DNA from: Candidatus Parcubacteria bacterium
GTDB lineage: Bacteria > Patescibacteriota > Minisyncoccia > Phycocordibacterales > UBA6065
Assembly (NCBI GenBank): GCA_019661795.1
Contig: JAIFWQ010000016.1
Coordinates: forward strand, 1-7,629
DNA length: 7,629 bases
Direction of reading: 5' to 3'
Shown: positions 1 to 4,329 of the stretch, one piece after another
Layout of the letters: the number at the start of each line of letters is the position of its first letter
How positions within the stretch are numbered: position 1 is the stretch's first letter
Notes under the pieces: generated by a model
The model's input: the letters and a program-made list of their open reading frames with translations, nothing else
Database searches by the model: none
Told to the model about the DNA's origin: nothing
Position numbers and translations under genes: made by a program

Positions 1-153
1 GGAGAAATCGATGCCGCGGGCGACGAGCTTCGGGATGAAAAGGCCGAGGCCGTTTCCGACGATGGTGAAAGCCGCGAGGACCGCGACGTGCCCCCAATAC
101 GGCTTCAGTATTTTCCATATATTCCGCTGTGCTTTCGGCGAGCTTTTATTCAT
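1..153 (-). CDS. ABC transporter permease/ATP-binding protein, N-terminal fragment
   Basis: Translating the minus strand from the ATG at 153-151 gives 51 residues that run off the left edge. They begin MNKSSPKAQRNIWKILKPYW and continue as a hydrophobic helix (about residues 23-40) ending in FIPKLVARGIDFS. A basic, aromatic 'LKPYW' segment, then a first membrane helix, then 'PKLVxRGID' is the usual opening of type IV (exporter) ABC half-transporters, in which the membrane domain precedes the ATPase. These export lipids, peptides or drugs. The substrate cannot be told from this piece, and the Walker motifs lie outside the window. An in-frame TAA (162-160) sits three codons upstream of the ATG, so the start is well constrained. 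It is divergent from the glycosylase gene, with only 25 bp between starts. What is seen is the N-terminal pattern; the family call is inferred from it. Confidence 0.72.
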   Translation of the reverse strand, partial: MNKSSPKAQRNIWKILKPYWGHVAVLAAFTIVGNGLGLFIPKLVARGIDFS

Positions 154-178
154 GGATACTTAACGATATAGTACGCCC
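154..178. promoter_or_regulatory. divergent promoter region sharing one TATA core
   Basis: Only 25 bp separate the ATG of the leftward ABC gene from the GTG of the rightward glycosylase gene. The segment holds TATAGT on plus (167-172) and TATATC on minus (170-165), so both -10-like boxes share TATA at 167-170. The plus box ends 6 nt before the GTG, which would place the transcription start at the start codon. The minus box ends 11 nt before the ATG. Any -35 elements would have to lie inside the opposite gene, and none is convincing. No Shine-Dalgarno is visible for either gene. Confidence 0.35.
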
Positions 179-979
179 GTGAATAAGGAAAGGTTTAAGG
201 CTCTCGTCCGCGATTTTTATAAGCAGAACGGCAGGCATAGCTTGCCCTGGCGCGACACGTGCGACCCGTACCAGATATTGGTCTCCGAAGTCATGCTCCA
301 GCAGACCCAGGTGCCGCGGGTGCTTAAAAAATATGCCGAATTTCTGGCCGCTTTTCCCGATGTCCGCGCGCTCGCGAAGGCCCCGACGGCGAACGTGCTG
401 AAAATCTGGCAGGGACTCGGCTATAATCGCCGCGCTCTTCTGTTGAAGCGGGCAGCAGAGACGATCACGAACGATTTCGCAGGCGTTTTTCCGCGGACCG
501 CGGCCGAATTGGAATCTCTCCCCGGCATCGGCCAGTCCACCAGGGGCGCGATCATGGCGTTCGCCTTCGGCGTGCCGACGGTCTTCATCGAAACGAACAT
601 CCGCGCCGTCTTTCTTCACTGCTTTTTCAAAGACAAAACCGGCGTGCGCGACAGGGACATCTTTCCTTTGATCGAAAAGACCCTCGCCCGGAACGATCCG
701 CGCGGGTGGTATTACGCCCTCATGGATTATGGCGTCCACCTGAAGCGGACTCTGCCGAATCCGTCGCGCAAAAGCGCCCATCACGCGCGGCAATCGCCTT
801 TCAAAGGATCGAACCGCGAGATCCGCGCGCGGATCGTGAGATTCGTCCTCGAAAAACCGCGGACGGAACGGGAGATCGTCGCCCACATCGGCGAAACGCC
901 GCATGACGTCCAGAAGAATATCGGAAAGCTCGTCGCGGAGGGATTTATGAAAGAAACAGACGGCGTTTTCAAAGCGTAA
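179..979 (+). CDS. mutY: MutY-type A/G-specific adenine glycosylase, form lacking the FeS cluster
   Basis: A 266-residue HhH-GPD base-excision glycosylase. In this family MutY removes adenine mispaired with 8-oxoguanine. Visible motifs: LPWR (22-25), SEVMLQQTQV (36-45, with catalytic-type Glu37), GLGY (79-82), the helix-hairpin-helix LPGIGQSTRGAI (114-125) and VFIETN (135-140). The residue aligned with the catalytic Asp138 of E. coli MutY is Glu138. After MDYGVHLKR (182-190) the four cysteines that hold a [4Fe-4S] cluster in MutY are absent. The segment is instead Lys/Arg/His/Ser-rich (about 191-212). The C-terminal 8-oxoG-recognition (NUDIX-like) domain of the usual 350-residue enzyme is also missing. 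About 212-264 looks like a small winged-helix domain (IVRFVLEKPRTEREI ... LVAEGFMKE). GTG is the only plausible start, because an in-frame TAA lies at 161-163 with no ATG between. No Shine-Dalgarno is seen. The glycosylase fold is sure; adenine:8-oxoG specificity is inferred. Confidence 0.85.
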   Translation: MNKERFKALVRDFYKQNGRHSLPWRDTCDPYQILVSEVMLQQTQVPRVLKKYAEFLAAFPDVRALAKAPTANVLKIWQGLGYNRRALLLKRAAETITNDFAGVFPRTAAELESLPGIGQSTRGAIMAFAFGVPTVFIETNIRAVFLHCFFKDKTGVRDRDIFPLIEKTLARNDPRGWYYALMDYGVHLKRTLPNPSRKSAHHARQSPFKGSNREIRARIVRFVLEKPRTEREIVAHIGETPHDVQKNIGKLVAEGFMKETDGVFKA

Positions 980-986
980 TAAGAGC

Positions 987-1199
987 ATGAAAACGATTTT
1001 AATAGTCATCATCGCCTTGATCATCGTCATCCTCGGCGTGTATCTCTATAAAGCGACGGTCAATCCCAGTAATACGGGAAAAGAAACGGTCTACTGCACG
1101 CTCGACGCCAAACTCTGCCCCGACGGATCATACGTCGGCCGGACCGGTCCAAAATGCGAGTTTGCGCAGTGTCCGGGAACTGCTACAGGAACGCGGTAG
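987..1199 (+). CDS. small membrane-anchored Cys-rich protein (function unknown)
   Basis: A 70-residue protein starting 7 bp after the glycosylase stop, probably co-transcribed with it. Residues 3-20 form one uninterrupted hydrophobic helix after a single Lys, which suggests an N-terminal signal anchor with the tail outside the cytoplasm. The tail has four cysteines (37, 44, 57, 62) spaced C-x6-C-x12-C-x4-C around CPDGSYVGRTGPKCEFAQCP. I recall similar short 'CPDGS-vGR-GP-C-F-CP' modules in many small secreted proteins of candidate-phyla bacteria, but I know no function for them. The four cysteines could form two disulfides or bind a metal. Translation signals are weak: AAGAGC immediately precedes the ATG. 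The conserved-looking motif and the signal anchor make this a credible gene despite its size. Confidence 0.7.
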   Translation: MKTILIVIIALIIVILGVYLYKATVNPSNTGKETVYCTLDAKLCPDGSYVGRTGPKCEFAQCPGTATGTR

Positions 1200-1200
1200 A

Positions 1201-1228
1201 TTGACCGAACATGCGAAAGGTATAAAAT
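1201..1228 (+). promoter_or_regulatory. sigma-70-like promoter for the structured RNA
   Basis: TTGACC (1201-1206) and TAAAAT (1223-1228) are separated by 16 nt, close to the TTGACA-N17-TATAAT consensus. This predicts a transcript starting near 1235, exactly where the left arm of the long inverted repeat begins. It lies 1 nt after the small-protein stop codon and no start codon with a ribosome site follows it, which fits a promoter for a non-coding RNA. It is judged by eye only. Confidence 0.45.
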
Positions 1229-1234
1229 GACCGG

Positions 1235-1411
1235 AGTGACAGGTTTAGAGGCCAAGCCGCCCTTTACGGGGCGGCTTTCGCATTGTATGGACGAAAGATT
1301 CAGGATTTTTTCATCAGAATTTTATATCGATGACCTATCCTATGCGCAGGTGCGGAACGACAAACCGGCACCATGGGCATGCTGATGGCTCAGGCCTCTA
1401 AACTTGTCACT
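1235..1411. repeat. 19-bp inverted repeat bounding a 177-bp segment
   Basis: The left arm (1235-1253, AGTGACAGGTTTAGAGGCC) and right arm (1393-1411, GGCCTCTAAACTTGTCACT) are reverse complements except for one transition (1242/1404). As RNA the difference is a G-U wobble, so pairing is kept, which favours an RNA helix over a DNA element. The flanks (ACCGG left, TAGAG right) show no target-site duplication and there is no transposase, so a mobile miniature element is unlikely. Confidence 0.75.
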
Positions 1412-1444
1412 TAGAGCGCGCGGGTTCGATTCCCGTCATGTCCA
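1375..1444 (+). tRNA. tRNA-like fold, anticodon TGT (Thr) by position, D-arm aberrant
   Basis: An alternative 70-nt fold of the 3' part of the structured RNA. The acceptor pairs GGGCATG (1375-1381) with CATGTCC (1437-1443), 7 bp including one G-U, with discriminator A1444 and no encoded CCA. The T-arm is canonical. CTCTAA (1396-1401) pairs with TTAGAG (1411-1416) around a loop with CTTGTCA (1403-1409), which puts TGT (1405-1407) at the anticodon. Problems: the first pair above the loop is A-C, position 37 is C rather than a purine, position 8 is C, and the 16-nt D region (1382-1397) forms no normal D-arm. This could be a degenerate tRNA, a tRNA-derived remnant or simply the 3' domain of a tmRNA-like molecule. 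It excludes the 19-bp closing helix because both use 1396-1411. Confidence 0.25.
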
Positions 1445-1447
1445 TCT

Positions 1448-1475
1448 TTTGTTTCGATCTTTTGCCGTATACAAT
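1448..1475 (+). promoter_or_regulatory. promoter of recG, probably giving a leaderless mRNA
   Basis: A -10-like TACAAT (1470-1475) lies 6 nt before the GTG start at 1482. A weak T-rich -35 (TTTGTT, 1448-1453) sits 16 nt upstream of it. The predicted start of transcription falls at or next to the start codon, leaving no room for a Shine-Dalgarno. The same arrangement is seen at the glycosylase gene. The T-rich stretch also follows the tRNA-like RNA and may double as its termination region. Confidence 0.4.
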
Positions 1476-1481
1476 TGACCC

Positions 1482-3716
1482 GTGAATTTAAGCCATCTTT
1501 TGGAAGAGCATTTTCGCCTTTTGGGTCCCTTGAAAGGCGCTTTGAAGCGTCTCGGCATTTCCACTATCGAAGACCTCCTCTACCATTTCCCCGTCCGCTA
1601 TGACGATTCGGCTGAATCGAGGAATATCACGAGCCTCGCCAAAGGCGACGATGCCGTCATATTCGGAAAAGTCTCGAAATTGAAGATGTCGAAAGGCTTT
1701 CGCAGCCGGATAGCGATGGCGGACGGCATGATCGAAGACGAGACAGGCTCGATCAAAGCGGTCTGGTTCAATCAGCCGTATCTCGCCAAAATGATCCCTG
1801 ACGGCGCTCTCGTCCGCGTCCAGGGAAAAGTCTCCGAGCGCAAAAAAGACGGCGAATTATATCTGTCCAATCCGAAGATCGAGAAAGTCGACCGGCTTCC
1901 GGACGCCAAAGGCGATTCGCTTTTCGTCGTCCGCGATGAAGAGGATATCGAGAGCGGCGAAAAGAGCGCGGCGAGGGTCCTCTACCCCGTATACCCCGAA
2001 TCCCAGGGCATATCGTCGAATTGGATATATCACGCGGTACAAAAGATATTTAAAAGCGGCATACTCGACGGCATAGAAGATCCGCTTCCCGAAGATATCC
2101 TCAAAAAATATAATCTGCCGGGGATACGGACCGCCTTCGTATGGATCCATGCGCCGAAAGACGCCAAAGACGCGTCCGCGGCGCGCAAACGATTCGCCTT
2201 CGAAGAGATATTCATGATCCAGCTCGACCGCCAGCGCGAAAAAAAGGCATGGAAAAAGAATCCTGCGTTCGTCATCGAGCCTTCGGCCGCGGTCGTGAAC
2301 GATTTCGTGTCGCGATTCCCTTTTCCTTTCACGGACGCGCAGTCGAAAGCGGTCGCGGACATCCTCGGCGATTTCAAAAAAGGCCATGCGATGGCGCGGC
2401 TCCTCGAAGGAGACGTCGGTTCCGGCAAAACGGCGGTCGCCGCGACGACGGCACATGCCGCGATCATGACGCGGCCCCTGTCGGCGACGAAACCGGGCGT
2501 ACGGCAGGCATACGGATCGCTCCAAGTCGCCTACATGGCGCCGACGGAGATACTCGCGACCCAGCATTTCGAATCGTTCATATCGTATTTCGAGCATACC
2601 GGCATATCGATCGGACTCATCACCGGATCCGGCTGCCGCAAATTCCCCGCCAAAGTCCCGACCTATCGGAACGGAGAAAAACATGATTGGACGGACATAT
2701 CCCGGACCCAGCTTTTGAAATGGGTGGCGAATGGCGAGATCCCGATCCTCATCGGCACGCACGCTCTCATACAAAAATCGGTCCAATTCAAAAATCTCGC
2801 CTATGTCATCGTCGACGAACAGCACCGATTCGGCACTGCCCAGCGGCAGAAACTCGTTCGAAAGGACGATATCCACCCGCATTTGTTGAGCATGACGGCG
2901 ACGCCGATCCCCCGCACGCTCGCTCTCACCATATATGGCGACCTCGATATCACGCTTCTCGACCAGATGCCCCAGGGCAGAAAGCCGATCATGACGGAGA
3001 TCGTCGCCCCGGAAAAGCGCGGCGAAGCGTATGAAAAGATGCACGCCCGATTGAGCGAAGGCCGGCAGGCGTATGTGATCTGCCCGCGCATCGACGAGCC
3101 TGATCCGGAAAAAGAGATGGCCGTCATCGCGAAATCCGTCAAAGAAGAAGCGAAGAGGCTCAAGGAAGACGTATTTCCCGAATACGAGATCGGCATCCTC
3201 CATAGCAAAATGAAAGATGCGGAAAAAGAAAAGGTCATGGGCGATTTCAAAGCGGGCAGGATCCATATCCTCGTCGCCACGTCCGTCGTCGAAGTCGGCG
3301 TGAACGTGCCGAACGCCACGACGATATTGATCGAAGGCGCGGAAAGGTTCGGCCTTTCGCAATTGCATCAGCTTCGCGGGCGTGTCGTGAGATCGAACCA
3401 TCAGGCATATTGTTTCGTTCTCGCTGAAACTCGCGGAGAAAAGACGATCGAGCGCCTGAAGGCTCTCGCCACGGCGAAAAACGGCTTCGAGCTCGCCGAA
3501 TATGACCTGAAATTCCGCGGCGCAGGCGATCTCTACGGCAGGAAGCAATGGGGCGTCTCCGACGTCGCCATGGAGGCGATACAGAATATAAAAATGGTGG
3601 AGGCGGCGCGCGCCGAGGCGGTCAAGCTCGTGGAGGAAGACGAATCGTTCGCCCATTTCCCTCTTTTGAAAGCCGAATTAGAGAGCCGCGAGAAGCAGAA
3701 GATACATTTTGAATAA
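1482..3716 (+). CDS. recG: ATP-dependent DNA helicase RecG
   Basis: A 744-residue superfamily-2 helicase that remodels stalled forks and branch-migrates Holliday junctions; E. coli RecG has 693 residues. An N-terminal helical part is followed by the OB-fold wedge domain (about 50-135). Then come Walker A GDVGSGKT (310-317), motif Ia MAPTEILATQH (352-362), GTHALIQ (425-431), DEQH (445-448), SMTATPIPRTLA (470-481), VATSVVEVGVNVPNAT (598-613) and motif VI QLRGRVVRS (630-638). The RecG-typical C-terminal region FELAEYDLKFRGAGDLYG (669-686) is intact. Two insertions relative to the usual protein lie near 329-346 and 384-410. Motif VI reads GRVVR instead of GRVGR (Val636). GTG is the first possible start, because an in-frame TGA lies at 1476-1478. 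The ORF ends inside the terminator of the convergent clpP-like gene. Confidence 0.96.
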   Translation: MNLSHLLEEHFRLLGPLKGALKRLGISTIEDLLYHFPVRYDDSAESRNITSLAKGDDAVIFGKVSKLKMSKGFRSRIAMADGMIEDETGSIKAVWFNQPYLAKMIPDGALVRVQGKVSERKKDGELYLSNPKIEKVDRLPDAKGDSLFVVRDEEDIESGEKSAARVLYPVYPESQGISSNWIYHAVQKIFKSGILDGIEDPLPEDILKKYNLPGIRTAFVWIHAPKDAKDASAARKRFAFEEIFMIQLDRQREKKAWKKNPAFVIEPSAAVVNDFVSRFPFPFTDAQSKAVADILGDFKKGHAMARLLEGDVGSGKTAVAATTAHAAIMTRPLSATKPGVRQAYGSLQVAYMAPTEILATQHFESFISYFEHTGISIGLITGSGCRKFPAKVPTYRNGEKHDWTDISRTQLLKWVANGEIPILIGTHALIQKSVQFKNLAYVIVDEQHRFGTAQRQKLVRKDDIHPHLLSMTATPIPRTLALTIYGDLDITLLDQMPQGRKPIMTEIVAPEKRGEAYEKMHARLSEGRQAYVICPRIDEPDPEKEMAVIAKSVKEEAKRLKEDVFPEYEIGILHSKMKDAEKEKVMGDFKAGRIHILVATSVVEVGVNVPNATTILIEGAERFGLSQLHQLRGRVVRSNHQAYCFVLAETRGEKTIERLKALATAKNGFELAEYDLKFRGAGDLYGRKQWGVSDVAMEAIQNIKMVEAARAEAVKLVEEDESFAHFPLLKAELESREKQKIHFE

Positions 3717-3739
3717 AAAAGCCGGCCCGAAGACCGGCT
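3715..3739 (-). terminator. Rho-independent terminator of the RND/clpP-like operon
   Basis: Read on the minus strand, AGCCGG (3739-3734) pairs with CCGGCT (3725-3720) across an 8-nt loop and is followed at once by TTTTTT (3720-3715). The plus strand has no T-run after the stem, so it works in one direction only. It lies 14 bp past the clpP-like stop, and its U-tract overlaps the recG stop codon. Confidence 0.85.
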
Positions 3740-3753
3740 GGAATCTCAAAATA

Positions 3754-4299
3754 TCAGAGCCTCTTCGGCATCACGATCTCATCGATAAGTCCGAGCTTGA
3801 GAGCTTCCTTTGCTCCGAAATATCTCTCCTGTCTCGACCATGTACGAATCCTGCCGAGCGGCTGTCCGCTTTTTTTGCTGAAAAGCCGGAGAAGCTCGTC
3901 ATCCCATTCTCGGAATTCCTTGATGTGGTCGTCGAAATCGTCTCTGTCGAGAGGAAGATCGTTGAGCCGTATCGCATGGAACATAAGCCGCGCGTGCTTG
4001 TAACAGAGACGCCTGTCGCAATGCTGGAAAATGTCGAAAGCCGCCGAATGCGCATCTCCTATGACCAAGCCATGCACCGGCGCCGGAGAATTCCGGATCG
4101 CATCGCATATGTACATGCCGCTTACAGCCAAGCCGCCACCACTGTTAATAATGAGCGTGATAGTCGAATTATTCTGAAGATTAAGATACAAGATCGATGC
4201 TGATATACGATCCTGAACGGAACACTTGATCTCTTCTTGAAGCAGAATTTGGCGCCGCGCCAGAAACGCCTCGTTGATATCCCTTTCGCTTATAGACAT
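3754..4299 (-). CDS. ClpP-like ATP-dependent protease subunit (Ser-His-Glu)
   Basis: A 181-residue protein of the ClpP/crotonase fold. ClpP forms barrel-shaped cytosolic peptidases fed by AAA+ unfoldases. Visible family landmarks: RRQILLQEEI (15-24), LYLNLQNNSTITLIINSGGG (37-56, the INSPGG turn with Pro changed to Gly), GMYICDAI (61-68), GDAHSAAF (81-88) with nucleophile Ser85, RLMFHAI (104-110) with His108, and FGAKEALKLGLIDEIV (161-176). The catalytic Asp of E. coli ClpP (in RDRF, just before SAPEA) aligns with Glu158 in QERYF. The handle region is rich in Asp/Glu/Arg (111-140). The length is slightly under the usual 195-207 because the N-terminal propeptide/axial loop is short. It lies 30 bp downstream of the RND gene with a strong ribosome site and ends at a terminator, so it is the last gene of the unit. 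It is too divergent to call the housekeeping ClpP; a specialised paralogue is likely. Confidence 0.85.
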   Translation of the reverse strand: MSISERDINEAFLARRQILLQEEIKCSVQDRISASILYLNLQNNSTITLIINSGGGLAVSGMYICDAIRNSPAPVHGLVIGDAHSAAFDIFQHCDRRLCYKHARLMFHAIRLNDLPLDRDDFDDHIKEFREWDDELLRLFSKKSGQPLGRIRTWSRQERYFGAKEALKLGLIDEIVMPKRL

Positions 4300-4304
4300 A
4301 TCTA

Positions 4305-4316
4305 CACCTCCTTTTT
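4305..4316 (-). promoter_or_regulatory. strong Shine-Dalgarno of the clpP-like gene
   Basis: On the minus strand, AAAAAGGAGGTG lies 5 nt before the ATG (4299-4297) and matches the anti-SD core over AAGGAGGTG. It fixes the start and shows that this genome uses Shine-Dalgarno initiation for a downstream operon gene, in contrast to the SD-less GTG starts at 179 and 1482. Confidence 0.85.
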
Positions 4317-4329
4317 AAGTGCTGTATAT

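Larger units (their letters stand above)
1235..1444 (+). ncRNA. candidate structured RNA with tRNA-like 3' end (tmRNA-like or degenerate tRNA)
   Basis: This region has strong base-pairing and no convincing protein gene. A closing helix pairs 1235-1253 with 1393-1411: 19 bp, all Watson-Crick except one G-U at 1242/1404. Stacked directly on it is a 9-bp hairpin, 1254-1262 with 1269-1277. Further arms are AGGAT/ATCCT (1302-1306 with 1337-1341) enclosing TCATC/GATGA (1311-1315 with 1329-1333), and a 7-bp bulged hairpin (1349-1355 with 1365-1372). Just 3' of the closing helix lies a textbook tRNA T-arm (stem 1420-1424 with 1432-1436, loop TTCGATT) and then CATGTCC-A. A long helix feeding into a T-arm and acceptor, with a GC hairpin where pseudoknot 1 would sit, is reminiscent of tmRNA. 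However, the conserved GG-TTCGAC 5' motif and an Ala-Ala-ending tag are not found. The only 5' acceptor candidate for that model, GAACATG at 1207-1213, has an A-C mismatch and lies before the predicted start. U-rich TCTTTTGTTT follows at 1445-1454. The identity is unresolved. Confidence 0.45.

Noticed and set aside
146..1030. A 294-codon minus-strand ORF opposite the glycosylase gene
   Set aside because: It overlaps both the glycosylase and parts of flanking genes, has no family features, and is explained as a shadow.
1254..1280. The GC-rich hairpin 1254-1277 as a terminator for the Cys-rich small gene
   Set aside because: It is followed by TTTCGCATTG, not a T-run, and is stacked on the longer helix of the RNA candidate.
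1287..1385. A 32-codon ORF (MDERFRIFSSEFYIDDLSYA...) inside the structured RNA, considered as a small protein or a tmRNA tag
   Set aside because: No ribosome site, the other two frames are also open across much of the segment, and it does not end in Ala-Ala or resemble known tags. It most likely arises by chance from a stop-poor RNA gene.
1235..1411. The inverted repeat as a miniature transposable element (MITE)
   Set aside because: No target-site duplication and no transposase. The arm mismatch is an RNA-compatible G-U and the interior has further hairpins, so an RNA gene fits better.
1857..3656. A 599-codon minus-strand ORF opposite recG
   Set aside because: An antisense shadow of a GC-rich gene. 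Its composition is dominated by Arg, Asp, Phe and His with no recognisable domain, and the sense strand encodes a complete RecG.
3709..4203. A 164-codon plus-strand ORF starting within the end of recG
   Set aside because: It would run through the terminator and is antisense to the ClpP-like gene; no ribosome site and no motif.
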